Positions 55,201 to 63,700 of a stretch of 64,000 nt of DNA are shown here, one piece after another (position 1 is the stretch's first letter; each line of letters begins with the position of its first letter). The stretch is from JBASEY01 sp964404285. GTDB taxonomy: Bacteria > CSSED10-310. The notes beneath the pieces are model-generated. The model had not been told where the DNA came from. It searched no databases and saw only the letters and a program-made list of their open reading frames with translations. The position numbers and the translations under genes were made by a program. Where the stretch lies: positions 62,001 to 126,000 of the forward strand of contig CAYOJK010000001.1 in assembly GCA_964404285.1 (NCBI GenBank), written 5' to 3'.

Positions 55201-56350
55201 ATCTCTGATCCACAAAAGCATCATTTGTCGGCTCAACCTCTGTTGTGTAAACTAGCCGAGCGACAAGCGGCTCTTCCAGGTCTTTTGTGGGGACACCGGA
55301 TTGATTGTTGCCGCTGGCCATGGTCAACATCGTGGATTGGGCAAAGGTCGCCGGAATGGATAGAGCCAGCAAGATCGCGATTGATAAAACGGCCTTTCTT
55401 CTCATTTTCATAACTCCTCCGATGAGAAACAGGGCAATAAAAATTCCCCAAATGCTCATGCTCGGCAGTGGGGGAAGCACATATTCAAACCATCCCATAT
55501 CAAAATCTGAACTCCAATAAGGGTATTCATCACCCTGGTCTGTTCCCGCATCGAAGCAGGGAGACATCTCATTGATTCGGTAGTTCGAATCCCAAAGCGG
55601 GTCTTGGCTGATGCTGTTCGGACCGGCTGAGCAACCAACATAGTTGTCGTCCAAATTATTCCAGACATCGTTATAATCCAGTGTGGGAAGGGCTGATCCG
55701 GAGCACCGGATTCCGGCCGTTCCCATCCCTGTCTGGCCGTTTCCCGCGACGATGTTGTCCTGAATGTCTGCTGATGACTCATAAGCCCGGATACCGTCGT
55801 TACTGTTGCTTGCGATGGAATTATAGTGCACAAAGGCTGACGAATAGACCAGTTCAAGCCCGATTCCCCCGTTTTCAGCGATCAGGTTTTTATGAATAAT
55901 GCCATCACCGAGGAGATAGAGTCCGCCTCCTGCATTGTTGATTATCCGGTTGCCAACGACTTCAACCGTTTCGAAATATCCATGGACGGCAAATCCAGAC
56001 GAGCTTCCTCCGGTTATTGTGAACCCTTCCAACCTTGAGTCGTTTGCCAACTCTACAACAGGAAATGAACCGTTCCCGTCAATTACCGTGACTCCCGACT
56101 TATAGAAATAGTCATTGTAACCATCCGTTCCCTGGTCATAACTTTTCAGGGTTACTCCATCTTTCATCGTGACTTGCTCCTGGTAAGTTCCCGGATAAAC
56201 GACAACTTCATCCCCATATTCCGCGGCTATCAAAGCTTCATGGATAGTTGGATAATCCTGACCGCTGGGGCCAACTGTGATCGTGGCTGCAAATGATGAA
56301 AAAGAATACACCAAGGTAATTAATAAAAGCATCAGGATTGCCAGTTTCAT
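49244..56350 (-). CDS. Giant RHS/YD-repeat protein with beta-helix N-terminus and HExxH tip
   Basis: One open frame of 2368 residues. Order: signal peptide (1-21); right-handed beta-helix (about 25-280); an IPTL-CTERM-like sorting signal (PSMSIWGIFIALFLIGG then basic, about 292-318); a second signal peptide (316-340, ending PATFAQS); DNRLRE-like domain (about 365-540); Ig-like and carboxypeptidase-regulatory-like domains; DUF6531-type entry into RHS/YD repeats (about 800-2100); RHS core end (HLNHLGSPMAFTN, NRYTFCQNNPVNFTDPNGLE); variable tip with LIHEIGH at about residue 2296, the HExxH zincin motif. AGGAGG precedes the first ATG and a second good start exists at 55405. Located inside the comM element. 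Confidence 0.88.
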   Translation of the reverse strand: MKLAILMLLLITLVYSFSSFAATITVGPSGQDYPTIHEALIAAEYGDEVVVYPGTYQEQVTMKDGVTLKSYDQGTDGYNDYFYKSGVTVIDGNGSFPVVELANDSRLEGFTITGGSSSGFAVHGYFETVEVVGNRIINNAGGGLYLLGDGIIHKNLIAENGGIGLELVYSSAFVHYNSIASNSNDGIRAYESSADIQDNIVAGNGQTGMGTAGIRCSGSALPTLDYNDVWNNLDDNYVGCSAGPNSISQDPLWDSNYRINEMSPCFDAGTDQGDEYPYWSSDFDMGWFEYVLPPLPSMSIWGIFIALFLIGGVMKMRRKAVLSIAILLALSIPATFAQSTMLTMASGNNQSGVPTKDLEEPLVARLVYTTEVEPTNDAFVDQRWPDQNLNGTDLNFGRRIVVTQPREAYTYLKFNNPSYPYNVLGGTLRLYVYDTYPSSTLLHGWMFNVTEDWYETSVTWNTRPDWYEINPGEDFTIVDDQYNYYDLPSGLVQDWFSASPSSYGLGLWAVGTGYDYYAWCYSSEYVGDPQKRPKLLIATDDPLSGVPGENVVFEWSTTQYGSYTLLDNVTTDSEGNASWIGPLPNYEGDIWVRATCANADFGSPVYFQVYLEKPVITGTVTIGEYPGETPVGSGEDVIVINLVEDFYFTVQTNVEGVYTTADDPTILPLGTYYVVALVDDCQESMETVVVSEPRTYERDIQVVCAMIHGKVRSPTGPVSGATITLNPGGLTRETTTEGDYYFALNPGTFPASYTVTAEKSSIYAYPNPEYVTLTADNPVGVANFCWISTNKDRGHPGDDYVYYPEHFSTPGFDANHVNLAGMPEESIDTFTGKVNLTYTDLHLSGKGGLDVNVLRTYSSCIKERTPWGDDNIFTQKFIPETCLGLGWDIHFGKILNMDSDTPVIVMPDGSRHVAYEVPHSGSQGGYPKYTSDLWKLEKINVSGLAYDLLLTTTSGIKYYFDRSDFYTETNLVECWQKDCAAVSEIRSADADGVSGNRISIAYGVEGGRMVVDNVTDTYSRVVEFDYASGFLTQIRGPNNSVYIEYSVTEFGYGRNALDTVIARANGTGGDPGDMSTAYSYDGDIASPAFGVLTDILLPTGGTITYAHEEHEFHLKAFDGSNIYDRTYADISIVSRTADGSDVTAGTTTYSIATYGPLDQYTVVNDPLGNDTQYRYWNYYSTDLGDIAEWKIGLSAEIIYYDGLVSGGSPVKTETKTYESRRLSRWRKLNNDREYVHFPVITQTDTILHGTTKGGRISQLIKTVSQEPGHNQNLYSSQVPLLKQQESRGQVSSKIEYIYPGADGDLADLENYVALGMPGNVIEYNYSDTAERTTSYIYVWESACSGYSNFRTANFLSGVYQEEIIEGNTGGTVKSRTRSEYFSSLGDPKFTRLQSVNQWTDPSTGSPDIIVGYAYYTSAGDAGNLYTITDAQAKVTTFAWNAGTISQITTPQQLPDSSYMTFSQGVDPDTGRVTSITDPNGNTTNYVYDDLGHLIQITPPSDLQTALTYDVTGGQVTSTQGSYSITYNYDALGRLKQTIIPSDQAGPSYINQEYDAVGNPNFISEASFSSSSTDGMYYTYGPLNRLIDVTDPDGTTTYSYDGNEVTITRGTQTTVKLYDALGRLDQITDADSKLFDYGYDVLDNLTLVDHPNDVTCSDRTFIYDGLGRLTSETHPETGTVTYTYYNSGQVETISKASGRVISFTYDEIYRLTSKNAGSGADQIKVDYYYDGDDILNFTGDDAPGFYVEAFNHRTGAVVRKGVSLNEESILVWPEFDVQGRNLLKDVNLASPALTASYYFGYDTLGNLNNIVYPSGIDVSYTYGAGTNLLETISLTGSSGTQTMANGLLHNPAGGLEEYVFGNGVVTTISHDVRNRPSSWVTQIGVDDLVNDSFAYDAFGNITELGTTTFTYDNLNRIETATGLGSRNFTYSYDSVGNILSVAKTNPSDTSSFTYSNNKIASVTHDADGNMTDDSIYLYTYDELGKLIDTDSTVQYRYDGIDKRIYKAEGSNTFIYSYLGELLLSEFDTSAMLFIDNIYLGGELLVRVTDDGATTTIIFAHLNHLGSPMAFTNDVATIVWPEQTGGLPYEVHNYEPFGADFDDLGSPVFSAQDIRYTGKLFESTTQKHYFNARYLNAITEQTNYELPPRFLSPDAIKGYLENPQSWNRYTFCQNNPVNFTDPNGLEIFFRGPHSKALEGMVLSLENASPTVKSTLAKYRGTQNPDLTITSGQNLVDPTGIPAEGTHKARISPAMKLDSTGTKVTDTINPDLTVLYGVTITVEDVLVTRNKKLAGVLIHEIGHAEDAISNLGTAAQEAYDYTVLKKQYEPHNKRPEEIRNIPYIKKVLQEVKLYDKRQRRTNRLSPTKELP
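55403..55420 (-). promoter_or_regulatory. Internal ribosome-binding site and start inside the RHS gene
   Basis: GGAGGAG at 55414-55420 lies 8 bases before ATG at 55405 (codon 316, MRRKAVLSIAILLALSIP). The same bases encode the end of the sorting-signal-like segment. Translation from here would give a 2053-residue RHS protein with its own signal peptide. Confidence 0.6.
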
Positions 56351-56586
56351 TACAATTCCCTCCTAACTAAATCAAACGTCTATTGCTGATCATATCCCCG
56401 GAACTGGTCTGAAGTCAATCAACGGTATTTTCTGGTGTGACCGGAGAAAGTTTGACATCATTTACATCCTCGCTGGCAAGGCGCTTTAATGCGTAGTAAA
56501 ATACTATGACCGCAGATTTTCCCGGTATCCTCAAAGTCATATCCGTCATCACCAGTTACCCCAAGAAACAACCTGCTTCGGTGAAA

Positions 56587-56838
56587 TTACGGATTACGTG
56601 GGTCATACCCAATAAACTCGATAATCTTTAGGATCAGTTTGTCCTGGGGATACGAGTGAGACATCTCCCAGTTGTGAATGGTGCCTTCGTCAACACCGAT
56701 TATGTTGGCAACATCTCTCTGGAAAAGCTTCAAGTCCATCCGTCTCCTGCGGATATGGTCGCCAATCGTTCTTGGCGTTTCCGGGTACGAGAAAGGCAAT
56801 GGTTTCGAGGCTTTGAGCGTAAGTGGCAACTGTTCCAC
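56587..56838 (-). CDS. XRE-family HTH protein at the element's right end
   Basis: 83 residues from a GTG at 56838, only 4 bases from the repeat edge. The helix-turn-helix is clear (TIGDHIRRRRMDLKLFQRDV, NIIGVDEGTIHNWEMSHSYP, LKIIEFIGYDPRNP). This form often stands alone or at the end of site-specific DNA proteins. Its upstream region is comM sequence in either the integrated or the circular form, so it may be read from an antisense promoter in comM. No strong ribosome site precedes it. Confidence 0.7.
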   Translation of the reverse strand: MEQLPLTLKASKPLPFSYPETPRTIGDHIRRRRMDLKLFQRDVANIIGVDEGTIHNWEMSHSYPQDKLILKIIEFIGYDPRNP

Positions 56839-56842
56839 GCAA

Positions 56843-57361
56843 CCCTGCCCATGTGGTTATTACTCACATCCGGAAAAAACCTGTTTGTGCAGACCGGATA
56901 TCATCGCTAAATATTTGGGGCGGATATCCGGGCCATTGTTGGATCGTATCGACTTACACATTGAGGTCAACGCGGTCAAATTCAGCGATCTGCAGGATCG
57001 CCGACGAGGGGAATCTTCCAAGTCCATTCGGGAACGAGTGGAAGCCGCTCGACAGATTCAGCAGACGCGGTTTTCGGAATCGGCCTCGTCAAATGGCAAC
57101 CTGGCATCACACTGCAATTCTCACATGTCATCCCGTGAAATCCGGACCTATTGCAAGCTCAACAGTGACGGGTATCGTTTGATGGAACATGCCATGAAAA
57201 GGCTGGGGCTGACGGCTCGAGCCTACGACAGAATATTGAAAGTCGCCAGAACCATTGCTGATCTGGCGGATTCCGAAACCATAGAATCGCATCATCTTGC
57301 AGAAGCCATTCAGTATCGTGCGCTGGACAGATCTCACTGGACACAGGCGCATACTTACTGA
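56843..57361 (+). pseudogene. comM: Displaced 3' end of host comM
   Basis: Codes 172 residues of the ComM C-terminus from PCPCGYYSHPEK to SHWTQAHTY in an intact frame, but without start or N-terminal domains. It is the counterpart of 39495-40013. Because the native flank with its own terminator and host genes follows, this is judged to be the original host 3' end left at attR. It would be restored on excision. Confidence 0.85.
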
Positions 57362-57396
57362 GTTTGCTCCTCTTCCTCCTCATTACCATTAACCCT

Positions 57397-57908
57397 TCAA
57401 CCGGCACGCCAATCACGGCGTGCCGACCTTTTTTGTTTATCCCACAACACTATACCCTTAGCTACTCCGGAGAAGAAGGTCGGGGCTCGCTTTTCTAAAG
57501 CCATCCATTCTGCCGTTGATTTAATGACTGCCTGAACTTTGATCCCCTCTTTCCCATCTTCGGATAAATAGAGCTTAAACGGTTCTTTAATCTCTTCTTT
57601 TCTGTTGCCAATAATCAGGATATCAACGTCGCTGTCCTTGGCATTCTCTCCTCTTGAATAGCTACCATAGAGAACGATCCGATTTGAAAACTCACGAACC
57701 GGTTCCATGATTTCTGCTAGGAGAACAACAATATTCAGTATTTTGAACTGCCGAACAGCCGGATTAGAATCATTCAGGATGTACATCATTGTTTTTCCGA
57801 CACTTCGAGGGTGTAAAATTCCCTCAGAATACAAAGTATTCGGCGCTCTGTTATACTACCGGCGCTGACACCTATTTCTCGAGACAATTGTCCTTCATAT
57901 CTCTCCAT
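57397..57908 (-). pseudogene. Nucleotidyltransferase-domain gene with a frameshift
   Basis: The first frame from ATG 57908 reads MERYEGQLSREIGVSAGSIT, a helix-turn-helix. A one-base shift near 57855-57862 then moves to the frame reading RAPNTLYSEGILHPRSVGKT and on to the nucleotidyltransferase domain (YGSYSRGENAKDSDVDILII, the GS-x-SxG...SDxD motif). Together this matches HTH-nucleotidyltransferase proteins of the MNT type. In the shifted form only the second part (from TTG 57834) is open. The stop falls in the comM terminator stem. It may be a sequencing error or a true mutation. Confidence 0.65.
57402..57434 (+). terminator. Rho-independent terminator after displaced comM end
   Basis: The same 9-bp stem CGGCACGCC / GGCGTGCCG as at 40058, with a 6-base loop, followed by ACC and six T. 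Confidence 0.85.
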
Positions 57909-58076
57909 CTTTTACACTTTAAATGAACGATGCAGGTGTCTGAAAGTAATTGACACATTCCGGTGGGATCGGTAAATTGGCGGGCAGTCATATACAGGCC
58001 AACAATCAGCAGAATTAACCCTGTAAGTTAGGAACAGCGGGAAAGCTATCGAGCAAAAGGTGACCTTTCTCATTTT

Positions 58077-59537
58077 TCATCTTCCCTCTATTTGGGCTAA
58101 AGGAGGAAACTGAAATTCAACGAATTCCGACTGGGTTATGAGATATATGCGTCCGACTTTTTCATCAAGGATAACTCGGGCATTCTTTAGATCACGGCTC
58201 CTCAGGCCTTTGGTAGAAAATTCTCTTTGAATTTTTGCATGAGCAACCGGATTCAAGTCAGAATTCAAGATTAAGAGTAATCTATTTCCTTTTGTTATCC
58301 CAGATTCCAAATCAGCTTTGAAAGAGTCACCGACACAGAAATAATAGTCTTGGTCATCATCACAAGCGATAGGATCAGACAGGCCATAGTATACTCTCTT
58401 CAATTCTTTTAGGTGTTCGGGTTGGCTTTCAACATCTGATTCTGATTTGTAAAGTACCCCGCCTACCATAACCTGTCTTATATCTCCCCACTTTTTTAAA
58501 AATCCAGAGGATAGAGCAGTACAAGAGATCCTTTTTTCGGCAATAGAACTGCTAGTCTCCTCTAATAGAACACAGAACTTTTCTGAATTTGATCGTTTTG
58601 GTGACTCGCAAAATATGATGCTTTTTCCATCTCTCGACAAATTAATTGAAGACATCATTGATGGATTGGTCTCCGGTTCTGGTTGCCAGAGAATTTCTCC
58701 ATCAGAACATCTGATTACTGATAAAATATCAGATGAATCTGCACTCGTTTTAACAAGAAGCCGGGTTCCATCTTCACTGAAGACGGCGAATTCTATAGGT
58801 GATGTGCCAAAATCCTTTAAAAGTACACCTGATCTTTCATAGAGTGCCTTAGTGGTCAGATTTCTGTTCGGAAGAAAATGTCCGTGAGTCAGAAAAAGCT
58901 GACCACTATTCGAAATAATAAAATATTCAACAGGCTTTATATCGACACGGGTTCCTTGAGACCAGGGAATCCCGGGGAAAGACGGATTGATTTTTGCTAC
59001 GTCATTTTTGTTTTGTATTTCCTTTGTGGGCGGTTCCCACAAAATATTGCCTTGATGATCTAATAAAAAAAAGCGTGACTGAATCAATTCGTAACCGACA
59101 AACTGTTGCAATATATTAATGCCGACATATTTGTGGTTTGTGCTCAGTCTGACATCACACACGAATGTCAGTGGATCGCCTTTGTCAGATGTAAACCTAA
59201 ATTCTATTTTCCTATGAGCATGATTATTTTGACTGTAATAAGGATCTAATCTTTCCACTCCTATCATCAGTTCATTCAAATATGAATTGTCGAATGTCCC
59301 TGAATAATCCGGATTGTATCCATCCTTGATTCTCTTTATAAATGCTCTTAGGCATGTCTCGACGGTTGGACTATTCACCTCAATTATCTGTGGCTCACTC
59401 GTGATTGACACCTCAGAATATTCAACTTTTCTTATTAGCTTCAGTTGATCGTCAAGAAGTAGATTATTTAGTCCTGAAGCAAGTGCGGATAAGCAAAAGG
59501 GTAAGAATATAAGAAAGATCTTAGCTATTATTCTCAT
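58077..59537 (-). CDS. Secreted protein with propeller-like repeats
   Basis: 486 residues from ATG 59537, chosen because GGAGG lies 8 bases upstream (the open frame itself extends to 59552). A signal peptide (IIAKIFLIFLPFCLSALASG) is followed by an N-terminal domain of unknown fold and repeated strands resembling a beta-propeller (SEDGTRLLVKTSADSSDILS, LSRDGKSIIFCE, RVILDEKVGRIYLITQSEFV). I do not recognise the family. It is a single-gene unit in the accessory region right of the element. Confidence 0.6.
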   Translation of the reverse strand: MRIIAKIFLIFLPFCLSALASGLNNLLLDDQLKLIRKVEYSEVSITSEPQIIEVNSPTVETCLRAFIKRIKDGYNPDYSGTFDNSYLNELMIGVERLDPYYSQNNHAHRKIEFRFTSDKGDPLTFVCDVRLSTNHKYVGINILQQFVGYELIQSRFFLLDHQGNILWEPPTKEIQNKNDVAKINPSFPGIPWSQGTRVDIKPVEYFIISNSGQLFLTHGHFLPNRNLTTKALYERSGVLLKDFGTSPIEFAVFSEDGTRLLVKTSADSSDILSVIRCSDGEILWQPEPETNPSMMSSINLSRDGKSIIFCESPKRSNSEKFCVLLEETSSSIAEKRISCTALSSGFLKKWGDIRQVMVGGVLYKSESDVESQPEHLKELKRVYYGLSDPIACDDDQDYYFCVGDSFKADLESGITKGNRLLLILNSDLNPVAHAKIQREFSTKGLRSRDLKNARVILDEKVGRIYLITQSEFVEFQFPPLAQIEGR

Positions 59538-59808
59538 GACAATTACCTCCAAAGGAATATGCCATCAAAGTGATCAACACCTTATACATCCGATTATCTA
59601 ATTACTAATCTGCCAATTCAAATAGCTCCTTATGTTAGGATGATTCAACAGCTCTTTTTCTTGTAGCAAAGACTATTTTTCTTTTGGATTATTTTGTGAA
59701 ATTCGGGTCGGATTGACCAATCACCCAAAATCCTCCATAATACAAGCATTGCTGCCTTTGCAAAGGCTTATGTTTGTTAGTTTGCACTCATTAACACAGG
59801 CAAGGACT

Positions 59809-60426
59809 ATGGATACAAAAATTGCAGTTTTCAAAGGGAAGAAAGTCCGGAAAACCATTCACAATAATGAATGGTGGTTTTCGGTAGTTGATGTATGTTC
59901 AATTTTAACAGAGAGCGCCGATCCAGGCGCTTATTGGCGCAAGTTAAAACAACGACTGAAAGAAGAAGGAAGTGAAGTCGTGACATTTTGTCACGGGTTG
60001 AAATTAGAAGCTCCGGACGGAAAGATGAGAAGCGCCGATTGCGCAAATACAGAGCTTCTCTTCCGTGTAATCCAATCAATCCCGTCACCCAAGGCAGAAC
60101 CATTCAAACGATGGCTCGCAAAAGTCGGATACGAACTGGTTCAGGAAATCGAAGATCCAGAGTTGGCGACAAAGCGCACCCGGGCTTTATATAAAGCCAA
60201 GGGATATAGTGACAACTGGATCGAAAAGCGGATGCGCGGAATCGCAATCCGGGATGAACTCACCGATGAATGGCAGAAGCGTGGTGTCAGGGAAGCGTCC
60301 GAATACGCGATACTGACAGCGGAGATATCCAAGGCGGCATTCGACATGACGCCATCGGAATATAAAAAGCACAAGAATCTGAACGGGAAAATCGATGGGA
60401 TCATTCATGCCCGTATTGGATTATAA
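59809..60426 (+). CDS. BRO-N domain protein (antirepressor-like)
   Basis: 205 residues from ATG 59809 (MDTKIAVFKGKKVRKTIHNN). The N-terminal BRO domain (EWWFSVVDVCSILTESADPGAYWRKLKQRL) is typical of phage and virus DNA-binding antirepressors. The C-terminal half (EDPELATKRTRALYKAKGYS, WIEKRMRGIAIRDELTDEWQ) is a conserved companion region. The function here is unknown; such genes are often carried near restriction systems and prophage remnants. An in-frame open stretch upstream (to 59713) lacks a ribosome site. Confidence 0.8.
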   Translation: MDTKIAVFKGKKVRKTIHNNEWWFSVVDVCSILTESADPGAYWRKLKQRLKEEGSEVVTFCHGLKLEAPDGKMRSADCANTELLFRVIQSIPSPKAEPFKRWLAKVGYELVQEIEDPELATKRTRALYKAKGYSDNWIEKRMRGIAIRDELTDEWQKRGVREASEYAILTAEISKAAFDMTPSEYKKHKNLNGKIDGIIHARIGL

Positions 60427-60487
60427 GGGAGTGTCCTACGGTTTTTTTGTGCTTAGGACATACGGCGCGATCGAGATACAGTTTTAG

Positions 60488-60712
60488 CATTTAAAACAAA
60501 AGCCACCATTCGATCATATCGACATGCGCAATCTGTTGCGCAGTAAGTTAAACGAAATTAAGAATGTTGATATCCCAGAAGACGGTATTGAAAGAAGACC
60601 TAGTTATAAAGTCTCCATGATAACGAAAGAATCACAGTTTAATACGTTTATCTCGGCAATGAACTGGGCAGTTTCGCAGATAAAAAATCAATCTTCATAT
60701 CACACCAGATAG
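60488..60712 (+). pseudogene. C-terminal remnant of an unknown gene
   Basis: An open frame from just after a TAG (60485-60487) to TAG at 60712, reading KPPFDHIDMRNLLRSKLNEI then EDGIERRPSYKVSMITKE and SAMNWAVSQIKNQ. It lacks an upstream start with a ribosome site, although ATG 60524 could begin a 62-residue product. It looks like the tail of a larger nuclease- or helicase-associated protein, family not recognised. Apart from this remnant, the 60427-60799 gap shows no gene. Confidence 0.4.
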
Positions 60713-60799
60713 TTTGTCTAAAAAAGCCTTATCAACCAGTTCTTTCATTTATGCTGAAAAATGGGTACTATTAGCAGTAAGAAAATGTGAGGATTGTTT

Positions 60800-63700
60800 A
60801 TGAATACACAAGAAAACGATGCCAATACCTCTGGATTAAATGTTTTAAAACCAAGAAAAGCTCTAAACAAAGCATTTCTAAAAGTTAAACCCAAGAGGAT
60901 AGAATTTGAATATTTTAAGAATAATCTTATCCAGTTACTTGACAGGATCAATGAAACAGAATCAGAAGAGTTTCACAAAAATCTAGTCATCGATTTTTTT
61001 AAAAAAACTTATTATGAACCGAATCATTTTATCAATACCAAAGGACGAACAGACCTTGTAATACACAACGGAGACAAAGCGAATAGTTCAGTAGGTGTAG
61101 TTATCGAAACCAAAAAGCCTACGAACCGAAGTGAAATAGTAACCACTTCGAATCTCAATACAAAGGCATTTCATGAACTGGTGCTTTACTATTTGCGCGA
61201 ACGAATCACCGAAAATAATCTAGAAGTAAAACATCTGATAATCACAAATATCAATGAATGGTTTATTTTTGATGCGACAACATTTGACAGAATGTTTGCA
61301 CAAAACAAACACTTTGTAAAACAATTCAACGATTTTGAGAGCGGGCGTTTGGCAGACATTAAAACCGACTTCTTCTACAGACAAATTGCTGACCCATTTA
61401 TTGCAAACTTTAAAAATGTAATTGAATTTACATATTTCAACATTCAGGATTACCAACAATTTCTTCGAAATGGAAATAAAGCTGATGACAACAAACTGAT
61501 AGCTCTTTTAAAAATCTTATCACCTGAACACCTTTTAAAGCTTCCATTTGCCAATGATAGTAACAGCCTTGATAAAAGTTTTTACAGCGAACTGCTGCAT
61601 ATTATCGGTTTGACAGAGGTTAAAGAAAAGAGCAAAAGACTTATTCAAAGAAGCAAGGAAGGTGAACGAAATTCTGGCAGTATTTTGGAAGATGCTATTG
61701 TACAAATTGATAGCCTGGATAAAATATCACGATTGGACCAGCCAGAAAAATACGGAAAAACTAAAGAAGAACAGTTTTTCAATGTTGCGCTAGAGCTTAC
61801 CATTACTTGGATAAACAGAATATTGTTTTTAAAATTATTGGAAGCGCAATTACTTACCTACCACAAAGGTGATGAATCATATTCGTTTCTAAAAATTGAA
61901 AGAGTTAAAAATTATGATGACTTAAACAGTCTGTTTTTCCAGGTGTTGGCTAAAAAACATGACGAACGTAATGCAAATGTTAGAAGAATGTTTGAGAAAA
62001 TCCCTTACCTGAATTCCTCGCTTTTCGAGATGACAGAATTAGAACATATATGCTTCTCGATTACCCAGTTGAATAACAATTCTGAAATGCCAATCTATCA
62101 ACAGACTGTTTTAAAAACAGACACGGGTAAAAAGCGTAGTGGTGTAATCCCAACGCTGGAATATCTATTTGAATTCCTAAGCGCTTATGATTTTAGTAGT
62201 GAAGGATCAGAGGAAATACAGGAAGAAAACAAAACGCTTATAAATGCATCTGTTTTAGGATTGATATTCGAAAAAATTAACGGTTATAAAGATGGTTCAT
62301 TTTTTACGCCTGGCTTTATTACCATGTACATGAGCCGTGAAACTATACGCAAAGCGGTTGTTCAGAAGTTTAATGAAGTAAAGAACTGGAATTGTGAAAA
62401 CCTTACAGACCTTTATGACAAAATTGATAGCCGAGATGAAGCTAATGAGATAGTCAATAGTCTTAGAATTTGCGATCCAGCAGTTGGATCAGGGCATTTT
62501 CTGGTATCAGCTCTGAATGAAATCCTTGCTGTTAAAAACGATCTTAAAATCCTGCAAGATCGTCAAGGCAGGCGCCTGAAGGAATATCAGGTTGAAGTTG
62601 AAAACGATGAGCTTATCGTAACGGACGAAGAAGGTGAGTTGTTTGAATACAAACCGAATAATAAAGAGAGTCAACGAGTTCAAGAAACACTGTTTCATGA
62701 AAAGCAGACAATTATAGAAAACTGTCTTTTTGGGGTAGATATAAATCCTAACTCGGTAAAAATATGCCGTTTGCGATTATGGATCGAGCTTTTAAAAAAT
62801 GCTTATTACAAAACCAATAACGAGCTTGAAACACTTCCCAATATCGATATCAACATAAAAACTGGAAACTCTCTCATAAATCGATTTAGCCTAGATTCAG
62901 ATATTAAAAAGGCATTAGGAAACAGCAAATGGACTATTGATGGTTATAAGGTTGCAGTATCGGCCTATCGCAATGCCCAGAACAGAGAACACAAAAAAGA
63001 TATGTTACGAATTATTGATGATATTAAAAAAGATTTTCGGATGGAGTGTACTTTCAATGACCCCAAGAAGAAGAAACTAAGAAACTTGGGAGGTGATTTA
63101 TACACCCTGACAAAACAAAAAAGTATCTTTGAATTCACACCACAGGAAAAGAAGGAATGGGAAAACAAGGTTAAGAAAATTACAAACGAGATTGAAAAGC
63201 TTGAAAAAGAGATAGAAGAATTAGAAACAAGTAAAATTTTTGATAATGCATTTGAATGGCGTTTTGAATTTCCAGAAGCGCTGAATGATGACGGTGATTT
63301 TGTGGGATTTGATGTGGTGATTGGTAATCCGCCATATATTCAATTGCAAAGCAATGGTGGACAACTGGCGAATCTGTATAAAAACCAGAATTATGAGACC
63401 TTTGACCGCAGCAGCGATATTTATAGCCTATTTTACGAAAAAGGCATAAACTTGTTGAAACCAAAAGGGCATTTGACTTTTATAACGTCTAACAAATGGA
63501 TGCGTGCCGCATACGGTAAAAGCACTCGAGAGTTCTTTTGCAAACATAAACCCGTCACGTTAATCGATTTGGGAAGTGATGTTTTTGAATCGGCTACGGT
63601 GGATACCAATATACTGATTATGCAAAAAACAGATGAAAAAACACCTACCTGTTCCGTGAATGCTCTGGATATTTCAAAAGAGAAAGAAATAATCAGTTTT

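Larger units (their letters stand above)
39495..56842 (+). mobile_element. Integrative element inserted in comM, about 17.35 kb, serine recombinase type
   Basis: The boundaries are set by the direct repeats of the comM 3' end. The cargo includes a large serine recombinase (47048), an overlapping 58-residue ORF, two XRE regulators (46252, 56587), a winged-helix-like protein, a replication-relaxation family protein, a PD-(D/E)XK nuclease, a truncated DUF932 protein and an RHS toxin-type locus. Base composition changes inside it: the 42245-48625 genes are clearly GC-richer than the flanks. No conjugation or capsid genes are visible. Excision would join 38442-39494 to 56843-57361 and restore a host comM of normal length. 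Confidence 0.8.
56843..57434 (+). repeat. Right direct repeat: comM 3' part plus terminator
   Basis: Partner of 39495-40088. Identity is complete over the first 72 bases and then falls to about 90%, continuing through the terminator stem (loop differs) and ending with the T-tract. Confidence 0.88.

Noticed and set aside
56399..56586. Possible transposase tail in the plus strand before the XRE gene
   Set aside because: A short stretch loosely recalls an IS91-type C-terminus but is broken by stops and too short to support.
56678..56842. Apparent 5' extension of the displaced comM fragment
   Set aside because: The open frame upstream of 56843 is antisense to the XRE gene and does not resemble ComM; it is open by chance.
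60426..60475. Terminator after the BRO-N gene (GTCCTA ... TAGGAC)
   Set aside because: The stem is only 6 bp with a loop of about 15 bases, and the T-run is inside the loop rather than after the stem.
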